The position numbers and the translations under genes are program-made. A stretch of 64,000 nt of DNA from Paeniglutamicibacter terrestris (GTDB lineage: Bacteria > Actinomycetota > Actinomycetes > Actinomycetales > Micrococcaceae): positions 1 through 64,000 of the forward strand of contig NZ_JAAWVT010000008.1 of NCBI RefSeq assembly GCF_012271785.1, in the 5' to 3' direction. This document shows, piece by piece, positions 55,825 to 64,000 of this stretch. Positions within the stretch are counted from its first letter, which is position 1; each line of letters starts with the position of its first letter. Under the pieces are notes generated by a model that saw only the letters and a program-made list of their open reading frames with translations, was not told where the DNA came from and ran no database searches.

Positions 55825-56400
55825 GGAACTGTAGCAAGAGATTTCGATCGGCATCGGTACCGGAAGCATGATTGGCCTGGGCATCTTCTAGCTCAACACC
55901 CAGAACTACAACCCGTTCATGCCCAGCGGATTCGGACCCGTCATGGCCGGAGCCGCAACGGTGTTCTTCGCGGTCTTCGGCTACGACGCCATGAGCACCG
56001 AAGCCGAGGAATCCACCGACGGCTAAAACACACGCCAAAGGCCATCATCTTCTTCCTAGTCATCGCCATGCTCCTCCACGTCGCTGCCACTCTGGTACTC
56101 ACCGGCATGCAGATCTATCGGGACATCGCACCGACCACCGGATTCGCCTCGGCATTCAACGGCGTGGGGCTTCCGGTCATCGCCACGATCATCTCCGTAT
56201 TTACCGTCCTGTCCATCCTTACCGTGATGCTCACGTTCCTGCTCGGAGTAACCGCGTCTGGTTCCCCATGAGCCGCGACGGGCCCCTGCCGGACTGGTTT
56301 GCCAGACCGACCGCTAGGGCACCCCGCAGTGTGTCACCTGGATCGCCTGCATCGCCGGCGCTTTCCTGGCTACTGACGCCCAAAACCCTTGCCTGTCCGG
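55825..56400 (+). pseudogene. Decayed amino-acid permease (second copy)
   Basis: Fragments of the same APC/CAT transporter: an N-terminal IGTGSMIGLGIF followed by a stop, then GFGPVMAGAATVFFAVFGYD, AMSTEAEESTDG followed by TAA (56024-56026), AIIFFLVIAMLLHVAATLVL, and VLSILTVMLTFLLGV. A frameshift then leads to the SRDGPLPDWF region. Two nonsense changes and at least one frameshift. Its overlapping part is closely similar to the first copy at 54.4 kb. Confidence 0.8.
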
Positions 56401-56691
56401 CCACGGCAGATCTGCTATCTGGCTCGAATGCGCATCGCCACCACCGAAACCGCAGTGGGCGGCACCTGTGTTCACACCCCCACTTGATCCGGCGTTTTTG
56501 AGAATTCGTGAGCCAAAGGGATTTCAGGGCCGGATCCCTTCAGCGCCAGTAAGTTAGAGTGGCAGATTCATCCACAGTCGGAACCAGCATCAGTGAGGCT
56601 CGAAAGATTGCGCACAAGGGAAAACGACACGGACAAAAACCCGGCCCAAAAGGTCTCTCCGAATCCGTCAAATACCCAGATCCCGGGACTC

Positions 56692-57987
56692 ATGAAACGA
56701 CCCCCACGAGTCGGCAGCGGAGTCCCCGTTCTCCTCGGAACGCAAATGTTGTTCAACATTGGCTTCTACGCGGTGGTCCCCTTTATGGCTCTGGTCCTCA
56801 CCGAGGATTTCGGCTTGGCCGGTGCTGCAGTCGGGCTCATCCTTGGCGTGCGCACCTTCGCCCAACAGGGACTTTTCATCGTAGGAGGAACCCTCGCTGA
56901 CCGATTCGGCCCTCGGTCGATCATCCTCGTGGGTTGCGCTGTTCGGGCTCTGGGGTTCTTCACGCTGGCGGCATCACTATTCACCGGTTTCCCAATCGTG
57001 TGGCTGTTCATTGTCGGTACCCTGCTCACCGGTTTCGGCGGCGCGCTTTTTTCCCCTGGACTCAGCGTTCTGGTGGCCGCGGCGGAAACCACACGGCGGG
57101 ACGATTCGCATCCGGCTGAGCAACGAGTCACGCTCTTTGCTTGGCTGAGCATTACCGGTGAAATTGGCGCCGTCGTCGGCCCCCTCGTCGGCGCTGCGCT
57201 GTGGGGCTGGGGCTTTGCCACGGTTGCCGGACTCGGAGCCGCCTTTTTCCTCGGCATTGGTGTGCTGCTCTGGCGGACACTCGGCAATACCCCTCGCCCG
57301 GCGACATCGCACACGCAATCCACGGAAACATCCCGTCGGTCGTGGGGCAGCCTTAGGGATCGCCGCTTCATCGCGTTCGCCAGCCTTCATGCGGTGGACC
57401 TGCTGGCCTACAACCAGCTGTACCTGGCGATCCCCCTCGAACTCGGACGTGCAGAAGTCGCCACCCAATTCCTTGGGCTGGTCTTCGCCTGGGTCTCAGT
57501 CTTAGCTCTCGCGCTGCAGTTGCCGATCTCGTGGCTGGCCGCACGCGTGGGCGCCCCAGCAGCTCTTCGCATGGGCTACATTCTCGGTGCACTGGGTTTT
57601 TGCACGCTCGGGGCTCCCGGTATGTTTTCCCCGGGTCACAAGATCGGCCCCGCCATTATCTTGGCCGCGGTGACGTTACTTGCGCTGGGGCATATGACGG
57701 CTCATCCCACGGCGCTCGGACTCATCCCCCGGATTGCCGGAGCGAGACCGGTGGGTTCCTATTATGGTCTGCTGGCCACCTGCGGCGGCATTGCCGTCCT
57801 CCTGGGCAATCTCCTGATCGGAGGGCTTCTGAACGAACCCTCGTCCCCAGGGCCCGCCAGCATCTTGCCATGGCTGGTCCTCATCGTTCCTCTGCTGCTT
57901 GCGGCATTCTTTGCCCCCGGAGTTGTTCGAGGCCTGCTCACAAGGTCCGAAAAGTCCATGGCTCCCACAGAGATTCAATCTCGGTGA
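56692..57987 (+). CDS. MFS exporter (MdtH-like)
   Basis: 431 residues, twelve membrane helices. The loop 2-3 motif GGTLADRFGPR is the MFS signature, and GLILGVRTFAQQGLFI and VGTLLTGFGGALFSPGLSVL match the DHA1/MdtH type. ATG 56692 is preferred: the MFS fold starts right after it. The frame is open up to GTG 56593. A long charged loop joins the two halves (about 205-235). It would export a small molecule. The next gene, 300 bp on, starts an iron-box-controlled importer, so it may export the matching chelator. Confidence 0.85.
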   Translation: MKRPPRVGSGVPVLLGTQMLFNIGFYAVVPFMALVLTEDFGLAGAAVGLILGVRTFAQQGLFIVGGTLADRFGPRSIILVGCAVRALGFFTLAASLFTGFPIVWLFIVGTLLTGFGGALFSPGLSVLVAAAETTRRDDSHPAEQRVTLFAWLSITGEIGAVVGPLVGAALWGWGFATVAGLGAAFFLGIGVLLWRTLGNTPRPATSHTQSTETSRRSWGSLRDRRFIAFASLHAVDLLAYNQLYLAIPLELGRAEVATQFLGLVFAWVSVLALALQLPISWLAARVGAPAALRMGYILGALGFCTLGAPGMFSPGHKIGPAIILAAVTLLALGHMTAHPTALGLIPRIAGARPVGSYYGLLATCGGIAVLLGNLLIGGLLNEPSSPGPASILPWLVLIVPLLLAAFFAPGVVRGLLTRSEKSMAPTEIQSR

Positions 57988-58215
57988 CGCAAGGCCGGTC
58001 CCGTTTGTGTCTGACCTGCAGCGCCGGCCGCGGCCACTTTCTCGGTATCAGCAAAACGCATGCTTTCTGGCGTTGACCTGAAGGTTCGTCGCCTCCGTCA
58101 TCTTGCTAATCTTTTTCGTGCCATGCGGCCGACCCTCCACCCGCCAACGCACGACGATCCACCATCCGATTGACCGCTTCCCCGAGCGACTTTCATTCCA
58201 TCACTGCAGTCAGAG

Positions 58216-58234
58216 TTAGGGTATGCTTACCAAG
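58216..58234. promoter_or_regulatory. IdeR/DtxR-like iron box
   Basis: TTAGGGTATGCTTACCAAG matches the 19-bp DtxR/IdeR consensus (TTAGGTTAGGCTAACCTAA) at most positions, including both TTAGG and ACC half-site cores. It contains TATGCT, a plausible -10 element, about 50-70 bp upstream of the substrate-binding protein start. Iron-bound IdeR would block transcription there. Confidence 0.6.
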
Positions 58235-58242
58235 GCTTTTTG

Positions 58243-58261
58243 TGATTAAGGGGCCTAATCA
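58243..58261. promoter_or_regulatory. Second palindrome downstream of the iron box
   Basis: TGATTA (58243-58248) and TAATCA (58256-58261) flank a GC-rich 7-bp centre, a 19-bp inverted repeat 24 bp before the start codon. It could be a second regulator site or a leader structure. Confidence 0.45.
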
Positions 58262-58284
58262 TCACGTAATCTCAAAGGATCTTC

Positions 58285-59829
58285 ATGAAATTGGGACGCC
58301 TCCACACCGCGACTGCGGCCGTCTTACTCACCGCCGTACTTGCTTCATGCGGCGCCTCGAATCAGAATCCCGCCGCCGATGCAGCGGTCGACTCCGAGGC
58401 TCGTCTGGTCGTCGCCAACTTCCGTGCCCCGGTGTCCAACTGGGCCATGGAGAGCGACGACGCCTACGTGTTGTCCATCGCGGGCTGCCTGGAGACGTTG
58501 GCCAGTTATGACCAGGTGGACAAGAAGGTTCAACCCATGCTGGCCGAGTCGTGGAAGCAGACTTCACCCACCGAGTGGGAGTTTAACCTTCGTGACGGCG
58601 TGAAGTTCCAGGACGGCACCGCGTTTGATGCCAAGGCGGTCGAGAATTCACTAAACCATGTGCTGAAGGCCACCGCACCGGCCCGTGCGGTGAATCCCAA
58701 GACCATCTCCAAGGTCAAGGCCGTGGACGCAGAGACCGTGCGGATCACGACTCCCGCAGCGGATCCATTACTGCCCTACCGTATGGCCAGCGTGAATGCC
58801 GGAGTCCTGGCTCCGGCCGCCTACACCGCCAAGGGAATCGACCCCTTCGGACACTGCACCGGCCCATTCGCCCCGGTGTCGGCCAAGGCCGGACAGTCAC
58901 TGAGCATGGATCGGAACGCCAACTACTGGGGCGGCGAGGTGAAGCTGGCCGGAGGCGAAATCCGCTACATCACCGATGGAACGACGCGCTCCACCCAGGT
59001 CCAGACCGGGGAATCCGACATTGCCATGTCCATCCCGGCCACCAACATTGCCACGCTTGAAGCCGATCCGTCGGTGGAACTGGCCAAGGCCGACTCCCCT
59101 CGCACAGCAACGCTTTACCTGAACAACTCACGGGCCCCCTTCGAAGACCGGCAGCTACGTCAGGCCGTCACCAAGGCGCTTGACCTGCCGGCCATCGCCG
59201 CCAGCGTCTATGAGGGCATTGCGGAGCCGGCGACCGGACCGTTTGCCCCGAGCGAGCCATGGGCCAACAGCGAGTTGGGTGTCCCCGCGGTCAACCTGGA
59301 CGAGGCCAAGGCCTTGGTCCAGAAGTCTGGATATACCCAGGACAAGCCGCTGGAGATCATCGCCATCGTCGAGCGCGCCGAGTTCGCCTCGGTCGGCGCG
59401 ATCATCCAGGAACAGCTCAAGCAGATCGGGTTGCAGGCCAACGTCGTGACCAAGGCCTATGGCGCGGTGGAACCGGATCTGCTGAAGGGCGACTACGACA
59501 TGGTGCTCAGCCAGCGCAACCGGATGATCGACATTGCCGATCCCGTTGGCTTCTTGCAGGCCGACTACAGTTGCGCCGGTGGATACAACCTGAGCCACTA
59601 CTGCAACAAGGATTTTGACGCCCTGGTCACCCAGGCCGCTGGCGAGTCCGACGCAGCTGCTCGCCACACCCTCTACCGCCAGGCCGGCGACATCCTAGCT
59701 CAGGATGCTGTCAACGTTTGGCTGGTCAACGAGCAGGCCATCGACGCCGTGGGCGAATCGGTGCAGGGCTACGTGCAGGATCCCCTGACACGTTATGTCT
59801 TCACCAAGGACCTGGCAAAGACTAAGTAA
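58285..59829 (+). CDS. ABC substrate-binding lipoprotein, peptide/nickel type
   Basis: 514 residues from ATG 58285 with AAAGGA upstream. The signal peptide has lipobox LASC (Cys 22). The rest is an SBP_bac_5 (DppA/NikA/CntA-type) protein: MLAESWKQTSPTEWEFNLRD, GVKFQDGTAFDAKAVENSLN, PFEDRQLRQAVTKALDLPAI. The late region SCAGGYNLSHYCNKDFD has a two-Cys pattern that may form a disulfide. Substrate: a short peptide, nickel or a metal-chelate; the iron box favours a metal-chelate. First gene of a four-gene operon. Confidence 0.88.
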   Translation: MKLGRLHTATAAVLLTAVLASCGASNQNPAADAAVDSEARLVVANFRAPVSNWAMESDDAYVLSIAGCLETLASYDQVDKKVQPMLAESWKQTSPTEWEFNLRDGVKFQDGTAFDAKAVENSLNHVLKATAPARAVNPKTISKVKAVDAETVRITTPAADPLLPYRMASVNAGVLAPAAYTAKGIDPFGHCTGPFAPVSAKAGQSLSMDRNANYWGGEVKLAGGEIRYITDGTTRSTQVQTGESDIAMSIPATNIATLEADPSVELAKADSPRTATLYLNNSRAPFEDRQLRQAVTKALDLPAIAASVYEGIAEPATGPFAPSEPWANSELGVPAVNLDEAKALVQKSGYTQDKPLEIIAIVERAEFASVGAIIQEQLKQIGLQANVVTKAYGAVEPDLLKGDYDMVLSQRNRMIDIADPVGFLQADYSCAGGYNLSHYCNKDFDALVTQAAGESDAAARHTLYRQAGDILAQDAVNVWLVNEQAIDAVGESVQGYVQDPLTRYVFTKDLAKTK

Positions 59830-59830
59830 C

Positions 59831-60784
59831 GTGCCTGTCCTGACCATACTGCTGCGCCGGCTCATCGGGCTCGGCGCAGCAGTCCTGCTCTCCTCCTTCG
59901 CCGTTTTCCTGGTTCCCTTTGTTGCCCCCGGGGACCCGGTGCGCAACCTGCTGCGTGCCCGGATGGACGCCGGCGCGGCGGATGAGCAGACGGTTCAGGC
60001 TTATGCCGAGCAATTCGGTTTGCATGACCCCCTGCTGGTGCAGTTCGGACGCTGGCTGGCCCGCTTCTTCACCGGAGACATGGGGATTTCCTATATCAGC
60101 GGCACTCCCGTCATCGATCAGGTGTTGCCGGCCATCGGTATCACGCTGCTGATCGCCGGGATCTCGATCCTCGTGGCCATGGCCGTCTCCATCGTCCTGG
60201 GAGTCATTGCCGCGACCCGTGCCGAGCGCTGGCCCGACAAACTCATCACCTCCATCACCCATGCGCTGATCGCCATTCCCGAATACGCCATCGCGCCACT
60301 GCTGGTGCTCCTTTTTGCCGTGAAGCTCGCGCTGTTGCCCTCCGCGGGCTTCAATTCGCCGGCCGCCCTGGTGCTTCCGGTCTTTGTGCTGTGCCTGCGC
60401 CCCATCAGCTTCTTCACCGTTGCCGTGCGTTCGGGCATCTTGCAGTCGCTGGGCTCCGAGCATGTGTTGGCCGCTCGGGCGCGCGGTCTCAGCCGCACCC
60501 GCGCGCTGCTGCGCCACGTCATCCCGCACGGTCTGCTTCCGTTGTGGACCATGACCGGCGTCTGGTTTGCCGGGCTGCTGGGAGGTTCGGTGATCATCGA
60601 GGTCATCTTCGCCATCCCCGGAATGGGCCGACTCATCTTTGATGCCATTATCAATGCCGACATTCCGGTGGCCCAGGGCGGCGTGGTCATCGTGGTGATC
60701 TGCGCGGTGCTGGTCACCAGCGCCGTGGACCTGGTGCAGCAGTTCAGCGACCCGAACGTACGTGTTGGAGCACGCCATGACTAA
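59831..60784 (+). CDS. ABC permease, DppB-type
   Basis: 317 residues from GTG 59831, one base after the upstream stop. A first helix is followed by a periplasmic loop with DPLLVQFGRWLARFFTGDMG, characteristic of DppB/OppB permeases. The EAA coupling motif lies at EHVLAARARGLSRTRALLRH, and the ending is DLVQQFSDPNVR. Six membrane helices. It forms the importer channel with the next gene; the two overlap by 8 bp. Confidence 0.9.
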   Translation: MPVLTILLRRLIGLGAAVLLSSFAVFLVPFVAPGDPVRNLLRARMDAGAADEQTVQAYAEQFGLHDPLLVQFGRWLARFFTGDMGISYISGTPVIDQVLPAIGITLLIAGISILVAMAVSIVLGVIAATRAERWPDKLITSITHALIAIPEYAIAPLLVLLFAVKLALLPSAGFNSPAALVLPVFVLCLRPISFFTVAVRSGILQSLGSEHVLAARARGLSRTRALLRHVIPHGLLPLWTMTGVWFAGLLGGSVIIEVIFAIPGMGRLIFDAIINADIPVAQGGVVIVVICAVLVTSAVDLVQQFSDPNVRVGARHD

Positions 60785-61628
60785 GAAATCCCTGTCCTTC
60801 GTGTTACTCAGTCCCCCGGCACTCGTGCTCTTTTTGGTACTGGTGCTCACCGTGCTGGCACCCTGGGTCGCCCCCAGTGATCCCAATGCGCAGGATTTGG
60901 CCCAACGTTTGCAGTCTCCGAGCTGGGGACACCTGCTAGGCACCGATTCACTCGGCCGGGACATCTTGAGTCGGGTCTTACACGGTGGCCGTTTCTCCCT
61001 GTCCGTGGCGCTGCTGACCACGCTGTTTTCATTGTCAGTGGGCACCGTGTTGGGATTGCTCAGCGCGCTGCGCGGCGGCTGGCTGGACGAGTTCTTCCTG
61101 CGCGCCAACGACCTCTTGCTGGCCCTGCCGGAAATCGTGGTGGCCCTGTTGGTGATTGCGATCATGGGGCCCGGATTCTCCTCAATGGTGCTGGCGGTAG
61201 GTGTGGTGTCGTGGACCCCGACCGCCCGGTTGGTCCGCTCGTTGGCCGTCCAGGTGCTCTCCACCGGATATGTGGAGGCCTCCCGCCACGTGGGCAGTTC
61301 GCGCTGGTTCATCCTCCGTCACCATGTGTTGCCTTTTCTCGCCGGTCCGGTGCTGGCGCAAACCGCCCTGCGCTTCGGGCTGCTGCTGGTGCTGCTCGGC
61401 TCGCTGTCCTATCTGGGCATCGGTGTCCAGCCGCCGCAGTCGGACTGGGGATCCATGCTCGCCGAGGCCCAGCCCCATGCGATCCGTTCCCCCTGGGGCC
61501 TAATCGCCCCGGGTGCCGCCATCTTCATGGTCAGCTTCTGCGTGACCTTGGTGGGCAACCGACTCACCCAGTGGTTCAACGGCCACGATGTGCTTGAGCC
61601 AGCCGGACAGGAGCAAGCCCGTGGCTAG
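60777..61628 (+). CDS. ABC permease, DppC-type
   Basis: 283 residues from ATG 60777 with GGAG upstream, overlapping the DppB-type gene by 8 bp. It has the DppC opening (NAQDLAQRLQSPSWGHLLGT, DSLGRDILSRVLHGGRFSL), the EAA motif in YVEASRHVGSSRWFILRHHV, and LSYLGIGVQPPQSDWGSML, which is typical of the family. It pairs with DppB and contacts the ATPase. Confidence 0.92.
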   Translation: MTKKSLSFVLLSPPALVLFLVLVLTVLAPWVAPSDPNAQDLAQRLQSPSWGHLLGTDSLGRDILSRVLHGGRFSLSVALLTTLFSLSVGTVLGLLSALRGGWLDEFFLRANDLLLALPEIVVALLVIAIMGPGFSSMVLAVGVVSWTPTARLVRSLAVQVLSTGYVEASRHVGSSRWFILRHHVLPFLAGPVLAQTALRFGLLLVLLGSLSYLGIGVQPPQSDWGSMLAEAQPHAIRSPWGLIAPGAAIFMVSFCVTLVGNRLTQWFNGHDVLEPAGQEQARG

Positions 61629-63180
61629 CGAATTAGACGTCAAGGACCTGTCGGTCTTCACCGGAACCAACGTCCTGCTGGATGCGATCAGCTGCTCGAT
61701 TCGCGCCGGCGAACTTGTCGCGGTGGTGGGCCGTTCTGGATCCGGCAAAACCATGTTGACCAAGGCCATCATGGGCCTGCTTCCCTCCGGGGTGCAGGCC
61801 ACTGGCCAGATCCTGCTTGACGGGCAGCGACTGGATACTCTCGGCGAACGCGACATGGACGCGGTGCGCGGTAAAAAGATCGGCATGCTCTTCCAGCAGC
61901 CCAAACGAGTCATGAATCCGCGGATGACTGTCGGCGCCCATCTACTCGAGGCCATGGGGGCCACCGGATTCCGCAAGCCAAAGAATGCCCAAAAGCGCAT
62001 CGAGTCCCTGCTGCAGGAAGTCGGTTTGTCCCCGGCCGCCGAGATATCCCGGATGCGCCCAGACCAGTTGTCCGGAGGCATGGCCCAACGGGTCATGCTG
62101 GCCATCGCCCTGGCCGCGGATCCCGCCTACATCCTGGCCGATGAACCCACTTCTTCCTTAGATTCCATTCTTAAGGCCGAGATCTTGGACCTGCTGCGAC
62201 GCCGGCAACTCGAACGCGGGTTGGGTATCCTGCTCATCACCCACGACATCGCCAGCGTTCAACACATTGCGGACCGGGTCATCGTTATCAGCGACGGTGC
62301 CATCGTCGACCAATGCCCGACCTCGGCGATGTTTTCCGCGCCCCGGCACGAGAAGACGCGAGAGCTCATCTCCGCCACGGCTTCCGTCATCAGGGAAGTC
62401 CAGGAGATCACCACGCACTGTGTCTTGCGGGCCGATTCCGTGGGCAAGAACTACACCCGCCGCGCCAAGGGCGCAGCCGCGCTGAATCCCACCAGTTTGA
62501 GCCTGCATGCCGGTGAGGTCCTCGGCGTCGTCGGGCGTTCGGGCTCGGGCAAGAGCACCTTCGCGCGACTGCTTGCCGGCCTCGAACGACCCACCCATGG
62601 AAACATCACCGGACTCACGGAAGGGTCACAACCGACCGGAGTGCAGATCATTCCGCAGGAACCCTTTGGTTCCTTTGACCCCGCACTCGATCTGCGCACG
62701 AGCCTGATGGCAGCCGTCCACCGGGTCCCGGATAGCGAGGCCGCTGAGCTCATCGAGGAAGCCGTCGATCGAGTGGGGCTGCCGGTCCGACTCCTTGACC
62801 GCTTGCCGACACAGTGCTCCGGCGGCCAGCTGCAGCGCATGGCCATTGCCCGGGCGCTATTGGTGAAGCCCGACGTGCTGATCTGTGATGAATCAACCTC
62901 GGCGTTGGATTCTGTGGCCCAACGCCACATTCTCGATTTGCTGCTGCAACTACGCGAGGACATGGGCATCTCCCTGGTGGTGATCTCCCACGACATGGAC
63001 GTCATCCGGTACGTCAGCGACCGCGTTGCCGTGTTTTACGCGGGGAACCTCGTCGAGATAAAACCGTTGACCCAATTCCTTACGGCACCCGAGCACCCAC
63101 ACAGCCAACAGCTGGTCCGGGCGTTGGACAAGGGAAACAGTTACTCGGGCCTCGCCCTCGACAAAACTCAGGCCGTCTAG
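61621..63180 (+). CDS. Fused double ABC ATPase (DppD-DppF)
   Basis: 519 residues from GTG 61621 with AGGAG upstream, overlapping the permease stop by 8 bp. Two complete ATPase domains are present: domain 1 (1-255) with GRSGSGKT, LSGGMAQR and LADEPTSSLD, and domain 2 (270-510) with GRSGSGKS, CSGGQLQR and CDESTSALD, plus H-loops in LITHD and VISHD. Both sites look competent, though domain 2 has CDES where DEP is usual. Most systems of this type use two separate proteins. Confidence 0.92.
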   Translation: MASELDVKDLSVFTGTNVLLDAISCSIRAGELVAVVGRSGSGKTMLTKAIMGLLPSGVQATGQILLDGQRLDTLGERDMDAVRGKKIGMLFQQPKRVMNPRMTVGAHLLEAMGATGFRKPKNAQKRIESLLQEVGLSPAAEISRMRPDQLSGGMAQRVMLAIALAADPAYILADEPTSSLDSILKAEILDLLRRRQLERGLGILLITHDIASVQHIADRVIVISDGAIVDQCPTSAMFSAPRHEKTRELISATASVIREVQEITTHCVLRADSVGKNYTRRAKGAAALNPTSLSLHAGEVLGVVGRSGSGKSTFARLLAGLERPTHGNITGLTEGSQPTGVQIIPQEPFGSFDPALDLRTSLMAAVHRVPDSEAAELIEEAVDRVGLPVRLLDRLPTQCSGGQLQRMAIARALLVKPDVLICDESTSALDSVAQRHILDLLLQLREDMGISLVVISHDMDVIRYVSDRVAVFYAGNLVEIKPLTQFLTAPEHPHSQQLVRALDKGNSYSGLALDKTQAV

Positions 63181-63425
63181 TTCGAACATTTCGAGTGGTG
63201 TCTGCGACTTCATCGGCGTCGGTGCCTTCTGTCTGACCGGTCAGGTGGCCCACGGCGTTCTGTGATCGCCTGCCACCGATTGGTAGCCGATATGCGAGCT
63301 GGCTGACGCCAACACACAACAACAGGCCGCCGGCTTGATAAGCCCAAAGTCACCGACAAGAAAAAGTAGGCTCCGGCGATGGCCAAGTCGCCGTCAATGG
63401 TGGGATTTAGCAACTGCCGCATGAA

Positions 63426-63470
63426 CGATTGGAGGGATGAAACCGTTTCCCGGTTCCATCCCTCCAATCG
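63426..63470. terminator. Hairpin between convergent genes
   Basis: Arms 63426-63439 and 63457-63470 (CGATTGGAGGGATG and complement) form a 14-bp stem, with an inner AACCG/CGGTT stem. It lies between the ABC operon and the peptidase gene, both ending nearby. No clear T-run. Confidence 0.7.
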
Positions 63471-63488
63471 TTCGACCGCTTTCTTCGC

Positions 63489-64000
63489 TTAGCTGCGCGG
63501 AAGCGCTCCGGGAAGCGGCGGCACGACCGGCGGCAGCTGGCGCTCCGGACCGGCCTTGCGACGCTGGTTACCAAAATCGTCAATCTTTTCAGTGAAGGGT
63601 TGCACGTCTCCCGTGCAGAGCTTCCCGACTGCTGGCATTCGCTTGGTCAACAGGTAGCTGTCCATGGCATTCGTGACACACTTCGAGGTGCCGTATGCGG
63701 TGTGGCCCCAACTATCACTGCTCAGAAGCCGGCTGTTAGGCATCAACTTCGCGACCTTCTGGGCCCCAGAGTAGTTCGTCGCCGGATCCCAGTAGTTTCC
63801 CACCACCAACATCGGGTTCTTGGTCCGGCGCGTGAAGGGACCCATGTAGGAATCCTCGTCCTTAGCAGTCCACGTGGTGCTGGCACACGGGGCCGAAGCC
63901 CACGTCCACAGTTGGCCGAACCCTGGCGCGGTCTTGCTTGCCGCAGCTGCGTAGCGTGACCAGTTTTCTGCCTTCGCAGGATTCCTTGAATCGGTGCACA
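63489..64000 (-). CDS. C-terminal part of a TAP-type secreted peptidase
   Basis: The frame enters from the right edge and runs about 170 residues to TAA 63491-63489. It reads CTDSRNPAK near the window edge. Then come PMLVVGNYWDPATNYSGAQK (catalytic Asp region) and SWGHTAYGTSKCVTNAM (catalytic His), with ending cysteines as in the TAP C-terminal domain of tripeptidyl aminopeptidases such as SlpD/SlpE. The N-terminus, signal peptide and nucleophile lie outside the window. The tail PPVVPPLPGALPRS is Pro-rich. Confidence 0.85.
   Translation of the reverse strand, partial: CTDSRNPAKAENWSRYAAAASKTAPGFGQLWTWASAPCASTTWTAKDEDSYMGPFTRRTKNPMLVVGNYWDPATNYSGAQKVAKLMPNSRLLSSDSWGHTAYGTSKCVTNAMDSYLLTKRMPAVGKLCTGDVQPFTEKIDDFGNQRRKAGPERQLPPVVPPLPGALPRS

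Noticed and set aside
56692-57987. Tetracycline or other named drug resistance call for the MFS gene
   Set aside because: Only the general MFS signature and MdtH-like features are visible; a drug substrate cannot be inferred.
59822-61312. 496-codon minus-strand open frame
   Set aside because: Antisense to the two ABC permeases; rich in Asp/Gln/His from reversed hydrophobic codons.
1-64000. tRNA, rRNA or CRISPR arrays
   Set aside because: No TTC-A/G-A-N-C tRNA arm pattern in a plausible fold, no rRNA-like stretch and no regularly spaced short repeats were seen in the gaps.

Overview
The window reads as chromosomal DNA of a GC-rich actinobacterium, most likely an Arthrobacter-like member of the Micrococcaceae. 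The signs are strong GC bias at third codon positions, frequent GTG/TTG starts, a DUF4193 zinc-ribbon protein, a mycothiol-dependent maleylpyruvate isomerase fold protein, an IdeR/DtxR-type iron box, and protein sequences typical of that group. No rRNA, tRNA or CRISPR array was seen. All homology calls come from reading the translations, not from database searches.

Layout. Positions 1-4.9 kb hold the end of a repeat-bearing WxL-like surface protein, a frameshifted HTH gene, a DUF4193 gene, a lipoprotein, and a decayed serine recombinase. Positions 4.9-11.3 kb hold a TerC metal-transport gene behind a probable manganese (yybP-ykoY) riboswitch, an AbgT-family transporter, and a DUF5937/ArsR regulator divergent from a CocE/NonD hydrolase. 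Positions 11.4-17.8 kb are a molybdenum-cofactor cluster: moeA-moaC-mogA-moaE on the minus strand, and moaA-moaD on the plus strand, separated by a RibD/DHFR-like gene and an Xre-membrane protein pair. Positions 18-31.2 kb are core or housekeeping: PadR-UbiB kinase, cycA, a mycothiol-type protein, an alanine/glycine:sodium symporter, TelA with a membrane partner, an M16 peptidase and pnp.

From about 31.8 kb to 56.5 kb lies an accessory island, opening with a second decayed recombinase. It carries unknown ORFs (one with a 15-C tract), a single-chain ATPase-TOPRIM protein resembling a fused PARIS/OLD-type defence effector, a membrane protein with a possible lysozyme-like domain, a DUF2130 protein, a three-gene membrane/secreted operon and a type I restriction-modification operon. 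The RM operon is headed by an unusual HTH-degenerate-methylase-specificity-like protein. An EcsC-family gene and several broken genes follow, including two decayed copies of the same amino-acid permease.

From 56.6 kb the sequence returns to intact genes: an MFS exporter, then a four-gene peptide/nickel-type ABC importer whose promoter overlaps an IdeR-like iron box, suggesting metallophore or metal-chelate uptake, and the end of a TAP-type secreted peptidase on the minus strand.

How it fits together: the MoCo genes form two opposed transcription units for one pathway. The RM operon and the ATPase-TOPRIM gene make a plausible layered phage-defence locus. The last ABC operon plus the MFS gene make a plausible iron-responsive export/import pair.
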